Assembly: GCA_025499705.1 (NCBI GenBank)
Contig: JAFMVE010000047.1
Coordinates: 1 to 47,362 of the forward strand
Source of the DNA: Carboxylicivirga caseinilyticus
GTDB lineage: Bacteria > Bacteroidota > Bacteroidia > Bacteroidales > Marinilabiliaceae
DNA length: 47,362 nucleotides
Direction: 5' to 3'
Of this stretch, positions 9,171 through 18,945 are shown in pieces (position 1 is the first letter of the stretch; each line of letters starts with the position of its first letter). The notes beneath the pieces are model-generated. The model did not search any database and had not been told where the DNA came from. It worked only from the letters and a program-made list of their open reading frames with translations. A program made the translations under genes and the position numbers.

Positions 9171-9314
9171 TTATACGCGCATTTTGCGTTCAGGATCATC
9201 AGTTTCTTGATCTTCACCTTCGCCACCTATAATCTTTTTTAAAAAAGCCTTATCTTTAGATGTGAACTTTATATATTGATTGCGTTTTTCCTGGGTTGTT
9301 TTAATTGTTTTCAT
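9171..9314 (-). CDS. double-glycine leader peptide precursor, 47 aa
   Basis: Begins MKTIKTTQEKRNQYIKF and has a classic GG leader ending FLKKIIGG (Gly30-Gly31). Hydrophobic residues fall at -4 (Ile28), -7 (Leu25) and -15 (Phe17), as C39 peptidases require. The predicted mature part is 16 residues, EGEDQETDDPERKMRV: strongly acidic at first, basic at the end, with no Cys and little hydrophobicity. That is unlike pore-forming bacteriocins and more like a signalling peptide. Same strand and order as the HTH, HlyD and C39-ABC genes. The ATG directly follows an AGGTG stretch. The gene is short and overlooked by length cut-offs. It could also be an unmodified precursor whose partner enzyme lies elsewhere. 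Confidence 0.8.
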   Translation of the reverse strand: MKTIKTTQEKRNQYIKFTSKDKAFLKKIIGGEGEDQETDDPERKMRV

Positions 9315-9386
9315 CACCTATTTTTTTGTTAGTTTATAGGTTAATTGCAAAACATTGAAATCGTAACACCTTTTTTGAAAAAAAAA

Positions 9387-12300
9387 ATGATTTTTTTGAA
9401 AAAAAATATTTTATATAGGTATATATTGTTGATTGCTAGTTTTGTAGCTCTTGTGAGTCTGTGCGCTCAAAATAGTAAAGATTCTATTGAAAGAGAAATT
9501 GTCTCAGCATATTACAGTAATAATTTTAGTATTGTAATAGAAAAAGGTGTTAATTATCTTACTAAAAAAGAAAACTATTTATCTGGCAGGGAAGATCTGG
9601 TAATATTATCACATGTTTTTAAAGCATTAATACAACTAGATGAAAATGAGCAAGCACTTAAGTTGGTTAGGGAGTTAAACCAATTACCGGCTAATGAGGA
9701 ATTTAATAGATATTTATCCTTTTATTCAGCATGTGTTTTTCTTGGTAATAATCAGAAAGAAGTTGCTTTGTCTATTTTTGAAAATCTGCTTACTTTACCT
9801 TCAAAACATCAGTTGCCAGATAGTATTCAGGGAAAGATATATCACAATTTATCTATTTGTTATACCAACAAAAACAGAGTAAAGGAATTAGAGAATTTAA
9901 AGAAGTCATTTGAGCTTTCAAAGAAACTTCTAATTGAGAATAAAGATATTGAAGGTTATAACATTTCATCAGCAGCTTACCTAAAGATTATTGGTTTTGA
10001 ATATAAAAGATATGAGGAAGCTGATTTTTTATTTGAAAATATTTTAAATGAAGAATTTAATAAATCGGTAAACAGGTATAATGAATATTTATATAGTACA
10101 TATTTACTATATTGCAATGATATAGGCTTGTCAGTCGAATTTGATAAGACGGCAAAAAAGCTTGAAGAATTCTATCTTTCCAATATAAGTTCTTACAATA
10201 CTGATTTAAGTTTGTTGTATAACAGGCTAGGTTTTTATTTATTAAAGAGAGGAAGATATACTGAAGCATTAAATTATTATCAAAAGGCTTTAAGTATTGC
10301 CAAACCGATTGTTAGTTACAGAAATTTCAGACCGGAGTCGTGCAAACAAATTGCCAGGATATATAAAGATCTGGATAATAAAAATCTGAGTATTCAATAT
10401 GCAAAACAATCTATTGCTGAGGCTAAGATTAAGAAGGCAAAAACAGTCTATAATAATTATGCCAGTGTAGCATTTTTATTCGCAACTCTTGATGAAATTA
10501 AATTAGCAAAAGAATATCTCGATACAGCTATTGTTCTGGCGAAAGAGAAAGATCAATATTTAAAAAGTAACTCATTTAATAATCAAGCTGCATGGACATA
10601 TTTGACACTGAAAGATTATGATAAGAGCATAGAGTTTTTTGAGCAACTTGATATAATATTAAAAAATAATGATAATTATGCGCCGTATGAATATTGGGAT
10701 AATACCAATGATATGGCTCTGGCTTATTTAGGGAAAAAAGATTATTTAAGAGTTGTGCAATTGTTGAAAGATATTTATCAGCAGATTAGTGTTAAGTATA
10801 TAAATGAGATTCAGCAAAAAAATTCATCACGGGTATCGCGATTATTTAAGAGAGTAAATCTTAATTTGGGTAAAGCATATTATGGTATTTATGAACAAAC
10901 CAAACAAAGCGATTATTTACAAAAAGCACTCGAGCATTTAGAACAGGCAGATCAATCTATTGAAACTTTAAAATCACAACTTAGTTTTGATACTGATAGA
11001 GTAGCAACGGGTGATTTATATGCCGAGTATATTGAATTAGCGGTTAAGATTAACCTGGATTTATACAATACAACAAATCAAAATATATATTTAAAAAAGG
11101 CTTTTGAATTTGTTCAGAAAGGTAAATCTTATTCATTATTGCTTGGCTTAAATGATAAACAAATTAAGGTTAAGGCAGGTATTCCCGATTCTTTGATTCA
11201 AAAGGAGAATTACCTAAAAGGTAGATTGTCGTTTTACCAGAATGAGTTGGATCATCTTAAGTTGAGTGCAGATCCTAATGCTGATGATTTGCAGTATTTA
11301 ATGACTAATCGTGATCGGTTCTTAAAAAATTTAGATAGTTTAAGTCTGATCATTTCAACTAATTATCCGAGATATTATCAATTAAAATACGAGCCCCAAT
11401 TAACAAATGTAGAAGAGGTTCAAGAAAAGTTAGGTCACAATCAGGTATTAATTGATTATTTTTTATCTGATAATCGCTTGATACAGTTTGTTATTTCAAA
11501 AGAAGATTTTAAATATAATGAAGTTGAAATTGGTGAATTATTTTATGACGATTTGGATTCTGTAATCAAAGAAATAACAACACCTTTTATTGCAGATGGA
11601 AATTCTGTTGATCGTATTCGAAATTTTGCCAGATCCTCCTATCATTTATATTCTAAACTTATAGGAACCATTAAAGAAAATATTGAGGGAAAAGATTTAA
11701 TTATAATCCCGCATGCCGAACTTGCCTATCTTTCATTTGAGTCACTACTAACAGATGAGGTTTCACAACAAAAACCGGATATGAGAAACTATCCATGGTT
11801 GGTGAATAGTTTTAATATAAGCTATGAGTATAATGCTGCTATATTAAGTTCTTTCAGTGAGCAGAAAAGATCTTTTAATAAAGTTTATTCATTTGCCCCT
11901 GAATATTATGGCGACGAGTCAATGAAAGATTCAATTCTGATCAACATTCGTCAGGCTATAAATGACTATTTAATGCCTTTAGCCTCTGCTAAAAAGGAAA
12001 TTGAAACAATTAGCCAGATATTTGATTCAGAGGTGTATGAAGGTGAAGATGCCAGTAAAACCAACTTTCTTAATAATGCCTATTCCGACAATATAATGCA
12101 TTTGGCCATGCATTCTTTAAATGATGAGTTGTTACCGTTAAATTCTCAATTGGTATTTTCAGCCATTAATGATTCTAATGAGGTATTGAAAGCCTATGAA
12201 CTGTATAACTATGATTTGAATTCTCCAATGGTTGTTTTAAGTTCGTGCAGCACCGGCAGGGGACGACGAAAAACGGGTGAAGGATTGATTAGTCTGGCAC

Positions 12301-12623
12301 GAGCATTTAAGTTTACCGGTGTTGAAACACAAGTGTTTACTTTATGGGCAGTTCATGATGAATCGGGAGCGAAACTGACGGAACTCTTCTATAGTCAGTT
12401 AAAAGATGCAATGTTTAAAGATGAAGCTTTACGAAAGGCAAAAATAGAATTTATTAAATCCTCAGATGCTATTAAAGCGCATCCTTATTATTGGGCTAAC
12501 TATGTTATAACAGGTAATGTTAGCCCTGTCGAACAAAAAAATAGTTCGTATCTCTATTACTTATTATTAATCATTCCTCTTTCTTTAATTGTTATTTTTA
12601 TACGGTCAAAGCGAAACAAGTAA
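9387..12623 (+). CDS. exported TPR-CHAT protease-like protein with C-terminal membrane anchor
   Basis: CHAT domains are caspase/separase-fold cysteine peptidases. The protein of about 1078 aa starts with a signal peptide (MIFLKKNILYRYILLIASF...LCAQ). A long alpha-helical TPR region follows (about 30-600, including YTEALNYYQKALSIAKP), then the CHAT domain with the dyad His909 (HLAMHS) and Cys954 (LSSCSTG). A C-terminal hydrophobic helix (YYLLLIIPLSLIVIFI) and basic RSKRNK end the protein. This topology puts the CHAT domain in the periplasm, tethered to the inner membrane. The frame is open to a TTG at 9345, but the ATG at 9387 sits right before the signal peptide. It diverges from the GG-peptide gene (72 nt apart) and is followed 78 nt on by an MscS gene. 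Substrate unknown. Confidence 0.88.
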   Translation: MIFLKKNILYRYILLIASFVALVSLCAQNSKDSIEREIVSAYYSNNFSIVIEKGVNYLTKKENYLSGREDLVILSHVFKALIQLDENEQALKLVRELNQLPANEEFNRYLSFYSACVFLGNNQKEVALSIFENLLTLPSKHQLPDSIQGKIYHNLSICYTNKNRVKELENLKKSFELSKKLLIENKDIEGYNISSAAYLKIIGFEYKRYEEADFLFENILNEEFNKSVNRYNEYLYSTYLLYCNDIGLSVEFDKTAKKLEEFYLSNISSYNTDLSLLYNRLGFYLLKRGRYTEALNYYQKALSIAKPIVSYRNFRPESCKQIARIYKDLDNKNLSIQYAKQSIAEAKIKKAKTVYNNYASVAFLFATLDEIKLAKEYLDTAIVLAKEKDQYLKSNSFNNQAAWTYLTLKDYDKSIEFFEQLDIILKNNDNYAPYEYWDNTNDMALAYLGKKDYLRVVQLLKDIYQQISVKYINEIQQKNSSRVSRLFKRVNLNLGKAYYGIYEQTKQSDYLQKALEHLEQADQSIETLKSQLSFDTDRVATGDLYAEYIELAVKINLDLYNTTNQNIYLKKAFEFVQKGKSYSLLLGLNDKQIKVKAGIPDSLIQKENYLKGRLSFYQNELDHLKLSADPNADDLQYLMTNRDRFLKNLDSLSLIISTNYPRYYQLKYEPQLTNVEEVQEKLGHNQVLIDYFLSDNRLIQFVISKEDFKYNEVEIGELFYDDLDSVIKEITTPFIADGNSVDRIRNFARSSYHLYSKLIGTIKENIEGKDLIIIPHAELAYLSFESLLTDEVSQQKPDMRNYPWLVNSFNISYEYNAAILSSFSEQKRSFNKVYSFAPEYYGDESMKDSILINIRQAINDYLMPLASAKKEIETISQIFDSEVYEGEDASKTNFLNNAYSDNIMHLAMHSLNDELLPLNSQLVFSAINDSNEVLKAYELYNYDLNSPMVVLSSCSTGRGRRKTGEGLISLARAFKFTGVETQVFTLWAVHDESGAKLTELFYSQLKDAMFKDEALRKAKIEFIKSSDAIKAHPYYWANYVITGNVSPVEQKNSSYLYYLLLIIPLSLIVIFIRSKRNK

Positions 12624-12701
12624 TATGATTGACTCAATTTTACGATTTAAAATGGGTGTATTTTATTTGTATTCAATTGCTTGATTAAATAATCGATATT
12701 T

Positions 12702-15137
12702 ATGAGATTCAAATATTTAATAAGAATTATTGTTTTCAATATATGTTTGTTTTATACTCTTGACGGGGCATCTCAGGTAAATTTATTTGGAAAAGATACC
12801 CTTGAAACGGAAGTTCTGTCTTTTACAACAGCTAATATTGGAACTGAATCAGAGAGGACTCAAGCTTTAATACGAACCATTGCCAATAAGCTGGAGAATT
12901 ACAAACAAAAGGAATTGATTGATTCATTAACTCAATTTCGTTTGGATAGGGTTACTGATTATCGAAAAAGTTTGTCTATTGAAGCCTTAAATCAGTTGGA
13001 TTTCAGGCAATCAGACGGACTTAGAAATAAATTATCGAATTTAAAATCGGAACTGGAAGAAACCAGAAAGCTGCTGGCAACAATATCTACTGAATTAAAC
13101 CTTAATAGAGATGAAATACAAGGTTTGATGAGTAAATGGGAAAAAACGCTGGAAAATCAACAAAACCAGAATACGCCTCAAAGAATCATTGAAAGAATTC
13201 GAAGCAATATTTCTGATTTAAATCAATTGCTACTCCAAATAAATAAGCAGAATAATATTTCATTAACCCGGCAAGATGAGATCACGGGTGCCATTCTTTT
13301 TTTAGATGAGATTTTAACGAATTTGGACAATGCACTGGAGAGATTCAGAACACAGATTTATGTATTGGATAGCCCTCCGTTGTGGTCAGCCCTTTCAGGC
13401 GAGGAAGATACAGCACCCTTTGTAAAGAAGATTTTAAATTCCCTGGAACAGAGAAGGTTTTCAATAATAAGCCATAGGGATGCATTGATTCATACAACAT
13501 TAATTTTTGTATTCTTATTCGTCGCATTACTATCTCTTTTTATTTTTCTAAGAAAAAGGTTGGTTCACAAAGATGAATTAATGAAGTGTGATACCATAAA
13601 AGTACCATTGTTATTTTTATCTAATCCATTTTCTTCCTCACTTCTTTTTACCAGCTTTTTTATTCTAATCTTTTTCCCAGGACTTACACCTGAATCAAGA
13701 GATATCTTGAAATTATTGTTGATCATCCCGCTTTTGAGATTGTTACCTTTTGTGTGGCCTCAATTGCCCACAAGATATTTTTATTTGTCGGCGGGTGTTT
13801 TTCTGTTAATGATATTAACCGACTTATTAAGTAGTTTTGGATTATTGGGGAGGTTGTTAGTATTAATCAATAGTATTTTGTCAACAGTTATTTTTCTTTC
13901 AATTTGGAAATATTTAAGGAAGAACAAAGAAATTAAACTGAAGGTTTTTAGTTCACAGGTATTGCTTATTGGATTAATCTCTGTTGCACTTTCTGTTATT
14001 ATTAATGTTATAGGTAATAATTTTTTATCTCTAGTACTTTTTAACGGAGCTATTGCCCTTGTATTTGGAGGACTTATTATCTTCTCAACAGTTGAAGTTT
14101 TTAAAAGTCTTTTTGACTTAATTGTTCGTCATAAATTATTAGTTGATCTACACATTTTTCGTAATTATCCGGATGATATTCTTAAGTGGGTTTTTAAAAT
14201 TTTAAAATATTCTGCATTAGTATTCTGGATTGTTTTTACAGCAAAAAGTTATCTGGTTTATTTGCCCATTTATAATTGGATCGAATCTATTCTAACCAAT
14301 AAGTTGGAGTTGGGATCAGTAAGTGTGTCGTTAGGTAATATTGTTGCCTTCGCAATTACTTTATCGGCAACTATTTATATTTCAAGATTTATAAGGTTTA
14401 TTCTTGAGGATGAGGTTTATACTCATTTTGAAATGCCCAGGGGTATAGGTGGTGCAATTACCATGATGGTAAGATTAATATTACTGGGATTTGGTTTTAT
14501 TCTTGCTTTTGGAGCAGCCGATATTGATATCAGTAATATTACAATCATTTTTGGGGCATTGGGTGTTGGTATTGGTTTCGGATTGCAAAATATCTTTAAT
14601 AATCTGGTGTCAGGATTGATACTGGCTTTTGAACGCCCAATACAGGTGGGGGATGTGTTGCAGATTAGCAGTCTTAACTTAATGGGTGAAGTGAAAGAGA
14701 TTGGAATCAGGGCCAGTGTTATCAGAACTTTTGACGGAGCGGAGGTCATCGTTCCGAATGGAAATCTTATTTCCAATGAGATGGTTAACTGGACACTGTC
14801 GGATAGAAGAAGACGTCAGGAAATAATGGTTGGTGTAAGTTATGGCACGGATTTAAAAACTGTTTTAGCAATATTGGAAAGGGTGGTTGCGGATCAGGAT
14901 GGAGTGCTGAAAGATCCTGCTCCCGTAATTATTTTTAGAGGTTTTGGGGATAGTTCACTTGATTTCAGAGTTATGTTCTGGACGCATTTTGATGAAGGAT
15001 TGAAGACCATAAGTGCAGTTGGTATTGCCATTGATAACGCATTTAAAGAGGCTAATATAACCATTCCTTTCCCACAACGCGATTTGCATATTTATCCGGT
15101 TAAAAGTGAATCAGAAGAAAACGATAATAGTAATTAA
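12702..15137 (+). CDS. large MscS-family mechanosensitive channel
   Basis: A membrane channel that opens on membrane tension to release solutes. The 811-aa protein has a signal peptide (ends DGASQ) and a periplasmic helical/coiled-coil part (about 60-240, rich in Glu, Lys, Asn and Leu). About ten hydrophobic helices follow, then the MscS core near 610-790. The core includes the pore-lining helix GALGVGIGFGLQNIFNNL, the beta domain FERPIQVGD and VPNGNLISN, and the C-terminal alpha/beta part. Size and periplasmic coiled coil resemble the larger MscK/YbiO-like members rather than small MscS. Probably co-transcribed with the CHAT gene before it and the thioesterase 40 nt after it. Confidence 0.93.
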   Translation: MRFKYLIRIIVFNICLFYTLDGASQVNLFGKDTLETEVLSFTTANIGTESERTQALIRTIANKLENYKQKELIDSLTQFRLDRVTDYRKSLSIEALNQLDFRQSDGLRNKLSNLKSELEETRKLLATISTELNLNRDEIQGLMSKWEKTLENQQNQNTPQRIIERIRSNISDLNQLLLQINKQNNISLTRQDEITGAILFLDEILTNLDNALERFRTQIYVLDSPPLWSALSGEEDTAPFVKKILNSLEQRRFSIISHRDALIHTTLIFVFLFVALLSLFIFLRKRLVHKDELMKCDTIKVPLLFLSNPFSSSLLFTSFFILIFFPGLTPESRDILKLLLIIPLLRLLPFVWPQLPTRYFYLSAGVFLLMILTDLLSSFGLLGRLLVLINSILSTVIFLSIWKYLRKNKEIKLKVFSSQVLLIGLISVALSVIINVIGNNFLSLVLFNGAIALVFGGLIIFSTVEVFKSLFDLIVRHKLLVDLHIFRNYPDDILKWVFKILKYSALVFWIVFTAKSYLVYLPIYNWIESILTNKLELGSVSVSLGNIVAFAITLSATIYISRFIRFILEDEVYTHFEMPRGIGGAITMMVRLILLGFGFILAFGAADIDISNITIIFGALGVGIGFGLQNIFNNLVSGLILAFERPIQVGDVLQISSLNLMGEVKEIGIRASVIRTFDGAEVIVPNGNLISNEMVNWTLSDRRRRQEIMVGVSYGTDLKTVLAILERVVADQDGVLKDPAPVIIFRGFGDSSLDFRVMFWTHFDEGLKTISAVGIAIDNAFKEANITIPFPQRDLHIYPVKSESEENDNSN

Positions 15138-15177
15138 TACATAGGTGGTTTAATATCATTAATTCAATAAGTTACCC

Positions 15178-15588
15178 ATGGAATATGATTTTGAGTTAGA
15201 ATTTAAGGTTCGTGATTATGAGTGTGATTTACAGGGGATAGTTAATAATTCAGTCTACCAGAATTATCTTGAACACACACGACATGAATTTCTGGATTCA
15301 ATTGGATTAAATTTTAAGGAACTGTATGATAAAGGTGTTGTGGCAGTGGTAGCACGTGCTGATTTATCCTACAAGTCTCCACTGTGCAGCAACGATAAAT
15401 TTGTGGTTAAGACAAGGGTGGAACACAAGGGAGTGAAATATATTTTTTATCAGGATATTTTTCGTCTGTCGGATAATAAACTTTGCTTAAAAGGCATCAT
15501 CACAACAACCAGTTTAATTAACGGAAGGTTGGCTATAAGCGAAGATATTGTGCAGGCGTTTGATAATGTAATAGAAAAAAGGAAATAA
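15178..15588 (+). CDS. 4HBT hot-dog acyl-CoA thioesterase
   Basis: A 136-aa single hot-dog domain of the YbgC/FadM 4-hydroxybenzoyl-CoA thioesterase type, which hydrolyses acyl-CoA thioesters in the cytoplasm. The N-terminal block FKVRDYECDLQGIVNNSVYQ carries the aspartate of the catalytic region (usual form VRxxDxDxxGHVNNxxY, here with Q-G-I in place of the common G-H/G-V). The helix YLEHTRHEFLDSIGL follows. Length is normal. It starts 40 nt after the MscS gene and probably shares its transcript. The acyl substrate cannot be told. Confidence 0.88.
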   Translation: MEYDFELEFKVRDYECDLQGIVNNSVYQNYLEHTRHEFLDSIGLNFKELYDKGVVAVVARADLSYKSPLCSNDKFVVKTRVEHKGVKYIFYQDIFRLSDNKLCLKGIITTTSLINGRLAISEDIVQAFDNVIEKRK

Positions 15589-15651
15589 GTTTTGAGGCAG
15601 AAGGCAGAAGCTTACTACTGACTACTGCCTAAAAACTCATGAACTAATAGA

Positions 15652-16314
15652 CTACCAATCAATCTCGTTCAGTCCTTTTTGAGCCAGGTATTGATTAGCC
15701 TTGCTAAAGTGTTTATTTCCCATAAAACCACGATGAGCAGATAAGGGCGATGGATGCGGAGAGGTTAAAATAAGATGTTTGTTTTTATCAATCAATGCTG
15801 ATTTTTTGATAGCATAAGATCCCCATAATAGAAAAACAATGTTTTCTGTGTTCTGAGCCAGGGTTTTTATTACGCTATCTGTAAATTCTTCCCATCCTTT
15901 CTTCTGGTGTGAACCTGCATTATGAGCTCTAACTGTTAAGGTGGCATTGAGAAGCAAAACACCTTGTTTAGCCCATCTCTCCAGATTGCCACTTTGCGGT
16001 ATTGCCTTTCCCAAATCAGCATGAATCTCTTTGTAGATATTTACCAACGATGGAGGTATTTTAACTCCATCATTTACTGAAAAGCATAGACCGTGTGCTT
16101 GTCCAGGACCATGATAAGGATCTTGTCCCAAAATCACTACCCGGGTTGAATTAACTGGACAAAGATCGAAGGCTTTGAAAATTTTTGAAGCAGGAGGAAA
16201 AATAGTTTGTGATTTATATTCACTTCTCACAAATTCAGTTAATTGTTTGAAATACTTTTTCTCAAATTCATCTTTTAAAAGTTCTTTCCAGCTCGATTCT
16301 ATTTTTACATCCAT
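15652..16314 (-). CDS. ung: uracil-DNA glycosylase (family 1)
   Basis: Removes uracil from DNA to start base excision repair. At 220 aa it has the standard length. The catalytic motif GQDPYHG contains the water-activating Asp65, and the leucine-loop motif HPSPLSAHRG contains His187. FLLWGSYA precedes it, as usual. Convergent with the thioesterase gene, from which it is separated by 63 nt that can form a weak AGGCAG...CTGCCT stem. Upstream is a long gene-poor spacer. Confidence 0.97.
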   Translation of the reverse strand: MDVKIESSWKELLKDEFEKKYFKQLTEFVRSEYKSQTIFPPASKIFKAFDLCPVNSTRVVILGQDPYHGPGQAHGLCFSVNDGVKIPPSLVNIYKEIHADLGKAIPQSGNLERWAKQGVLLLNATLTVRAHNAGSHQKKGWEEFTDSVIKTLAQNTENIVFLLWGSYAIKKSALIDKNKHLILTSPHPSPLSAHRGFMGNKHFSKANQYLAQKGLNEIDW

Positions 16315-17294
16315 GCTTTATTGTTTTTGGGAGCATGAAAATAGTAATGATAGTTGAGGAAATAAAATGTGAATAGTTATTAGTTTTTAGTCAGTAGTTA
16401 GACGTTCTAGATTATTAGATTTTCAGAAACTAGATGATAGATTGATGTACATGATTATAAATCAATAACTAATCTTTTATTATCCTTTTTCGGCCTCATT
16501 AGTGATGATTATTTAATTGTAGTAGGTCTTTAGTAAGACCGGGAAGCTCCGAGCCAAGCTCGGGGATCACCCGGCCGCACTTAGAAATACAAAAGTAAAT
16601 GATCTGAACTAATGTAGCCGTGGTCTTTTTTGTTTACTTTTTTTGACTGTTGAAAAAAAGTAAAAGCCTGCCGGCTTGAGGCAAAAAGTAATTTTATCTA
16701 TTAAGTTAATATTGAGGCTAGAAGTAAAGTAAATGTAATTGACATTTATTACAAGGTGTATTCCTGCCCCATTTAACCCATTTATAAATGGGGAGATACA
16801 TTAATCAATCATTTAATGAGGATCGATCTCTCAATAAAAAGTTAGCGATTGTTAATTAATTATAATTGATTGTTGTTGCCGAAACTTTTTTGTGAAACCT
16901 GACGTTTTACTCCTTGAATAATCACTTACAAACCTTTAGATCAATGCTTACAATACTAATTATTACTGCGATTTTTGTGAAGTTGGGATGGATTGAAGCC
17001 CCTGTTTTTAGGAAGTATTATTTTACAAACCGTTATTTTTTACTTTATCCGATTTTTGTTAAGAAATAATTTTTAAATAGGTATAGAGAATGAGCAGGCT
17101 ATAATTGTTTGCTCATTTTTTTTGTATAAACATTATCTCGTCACTTCAAATTAAGTATGCCATTTCATTAAGAACATTTAACGATTTTTACACTGCGCCC
17201 AATAAACCAAGTAATGACCGACATTGTTTACTTTTGGTAGCAATTCAATTGCTAATTATATGGCTGTACATTTTTACATTGAATACTAATTAAG
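16315..17294. other. gene-poor spacer with degenerate hairpins
   Basis: About 1 kb between ung and gpmI without a confident gene. It holds TAGTTTTTAGTCAGTAGTTAG-like low-complexity stretches near 16380 and a GC-richer patch at 16536-16578 (CCGAGCCAAGCTCGG hairpin). A TACTTTTTTT...AAAAAAAGTA hairpin lies near 16635-16665 and a CCCCATTTA...TAAATGGGG hairpin near 16768-16794. These look like decayed intergenic repeats common in this phylum. A possible 41-aa frame lies at 16944-17069. Confidence 0.5.
16944..17069 (+). CDS. possible 41-aa peptide
   Basis: ATG to TAA, 42 codons: MLTILIITAIFVKLGWIEAP then a basic and aromatic second half ending PIFVKK. A short hydrophobic N-terminal helix and a positively charged tail are plausible for a small membrane protein. 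There is no clear ribosome site or promoter. In A+T-rich spacer DNA a frame this short can arise by chance. Confidence 0.25.
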   Translation: MLTILIITAIFVKLGWIEAPVFRKYYFTNRYFLLYPIFVKK

Positions 17295-17302
17295 TATTTT
17301 TG
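17295..17302 (+). promoter_or_regulatory. -7 promoter element of gpmI
   Basis: TATTTTTGC matches TAnnTTTG with the usual C after it, 58 nt before the gpmI start codon. The -33 region (TTTTTAC near 17271) is only a partial match to TTTG. The position relative to the gene is right. Confidence 0.45.
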
Positions 17303-17359
17303 CGCAGCTTTTTATAATAGACAGAAAGAAAAGAATATAGAAAAATAAAATATCATAAC

Positions 17360-18874
17360 ATGAGTAAAAAGACTATTCTTGTCATTTTAGACGGATGGGG
17401 ATTTGGAGATAAATCCAAATCAGATGTAATTTCACAAGTAGAAACTCCTTACTGGGATTCATTATTAGCTAAATATCCTTATTCAGAATTACAGGCTTCT
17501 GGCGAAAATGTAGGTTTACCTGATGGTCAGATGGGTAACTCTGAAGTAGGTCACTTAAATATTGGTGCGGGTCGTGTGGTTTACCAGGATTTGGTAAAAA
17601 TCAACCGTGCTTGTGCTGATGGTTCAATTGCTGAAAATAAAGCATTGTCTGAAGCCTATGCTTACGCTAAAGAAAGCGGTAAAAAAGTACACTTGCTTGG
17701 TTTGATGAGTAAAGGTGGTGTACACAGTAGCCAGGATCATATCCACACTTTGTTAGATGTAGCAAAATCATATGACTTAAATGATGTTTTCGTTCATGCT
17801 TTCATGGATGGTCGTGATACTGACCCACGCAGTGGTAAAGGTTTTATGACTGAATTGGTAGATCATATGGCAAAATCAACAGGAGCTGTGGCAACAGTTA
17901 CAGGTCGTTACTATGCTATGGACCGTGATAATCGTTGGGAGCGTGTGAAAGAAGCTTACGACGTAATGGTATCAGGTATCGGATCTGAAACAACTAATGT
18001 ACTGGATGCTATCCAGGCATCATACGATGCTGAAGTAACTGATGAGTTCATCAAACCTATTGTTAACACAACTGTTGATGGTAAGATTGAAGAAGGTGAT
18101 GTAGTTGTTTTCTTTAACTTCCGTAACGACCGTGCGAAAGAGTTAACCATTGCATTGACTCAAAAAGATATGCCTGAGCATGGAATGAAAACAATTCCAT
18201 TGCACTATTGCACAATGGTACCTTACGATGCAACATTCCAAGGACTACATATTCTTTTCGATAAAGAAAACGTAAAAGAAACCATTGGTGAAGTAGTTTC
18301 AAAAGCTGGTTTAAAGCAATTACGCATTGCCGAAACTGAAAAATATGCTCACGTAACATTCTTCTTCTCTGGTGGTCGCGAGGCTGTTTTCGAAGGTGAA
18401 GATCGTATTTTGGTTAATTCACCTAAAGTGGCTACTTATGATTTGCAACCAGAAATGAGTGCTTACGAAGTAAAAGATAAAGTGGTAGCTGAGTTGAATA
18501 ACAAAAAATATGACTTTATCTGTTTGAACTTTGCTAATGGCGATATGGTTGGACATACAGGAGTTTACGAAGCCATTGAAAAAGCAGTTGGTGCAGTAGA
18601 TTCATGTGTTGAAAGCGTAATTGAAGCGGCTAAAGCCAACGATTACGAAGCAATTATTATTGCCGACCACGGTAACGCTGATAATGCTGTTAACGCTGAT
18701 GGTTCGCCAAACACAGCTCACTCATTGAATCCGGTACCATTTGTTTGGGTAACTGAGCAAAAAGGTGAAGTTTCAAACGGTGTATTGGCTGATGTGGCTC
18801 CATCTATTCTTCAGTTGATGGGTGTTGAACAACCGGCAGCAATGACTGGAAAATCATTGATTAAACTAAGCTAA
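17360..18874 (+). CDS. gpmI: 2,3-bisphosphoglycerate-independent phosphoglycerate mutase
   Basis: Interconverts 3- and 2-phosphoglycerate in glycolysis and gluconeogenesis, using two Mn2+ ions and a phosphoserine intermediate. At 504 aa it has the usual length. The alkaline-phosphatase fold start is [10 protein letters not shown] with metal ligand Asp11. The catalytic Ser61 lies in [16 protein letters not shown]. The phosphotransfer insert has [14 protein letters not shown], and the C-terminal metal site is [11 protein letters not shown]. Codon choice is richer in optimal codons than in the neighbours, fitting high expression. A strong terminator follows. Confidence 0.98.
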   Translation: MSKKTILVILDGWGFGDKSKSDVISQVETPYWDSLLAKYPYSELQASGENVGLPDGQMGNSEVGHLNIGAGRVVYQDLVKINRACADGSIAENKALSEAYAYAKESGKKVHLLGLMSKGGVHSSQDHIHTLLDVAKSYDLNDVFVHAFMDGRDTDPRSGKGFMTELVDHMAKSTGAVATVTGRYYAMDRDNRWERVKEAYDVMVSGIGSETTNVLDAIQASYDAEVTDEFIKPIVNTTVDGKIEEGDVVVFFNFRNDRAKELTIALTQKDMPEHGMKTIPLHYCTMVPYDATFQGLHILFDKENVKETIGEVVSKAGLKQLRIAETEKYAHVTFFFSGGREAVFEGEDRILVNSPKVATYDLQPEMSAYEVKDKVVAELNNKKYDFICLNFANGDMVGHTGVYEAIEKAVGAVDSCVESVIEAAKANDYEAIIIADHGNADNAVNADGSPNTAHSLNPVPFVWVTEQKGEVSNGVLADVAPSILQLMGVEQPAAMTGKSLIKLS

Positions 18875-18894
18875 TTATTAGCTTTTAGATATTC

Positions 18895-18925
18895 AAAACG
18901 GCAGTCCATCGGGCTGCCGTTTTTG
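18895..18925. terminator. terminator shared by gpmI and the DUF3109 gene
   Basis: The stem AAAACGGCAG / CTGCCGTTTT has a 9-nt loop and ends in a T-run. It lies 20 nt after the gpmI stop and 20 nt from the stop of the convergent gene, so it can act in both directions. Confidence 0.85.
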
Positions 18926-18945
18926 TTATTTGTAAGATGATTTTA

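Noticed and set aside
16536-16578. GC-rich patch as a structured RNA gene
   Set aside because: Only a short CCGAG/CTCGG hairpin is present, with no conserved RNA motif. It resembles interspersed junk repeats.
17105-17293. 62-aa frame upstream of gpmI
   Set aside because: It covers the promoter region of gpmI, has no ribosome site, and its composition is that of random A+T-rich DNA.
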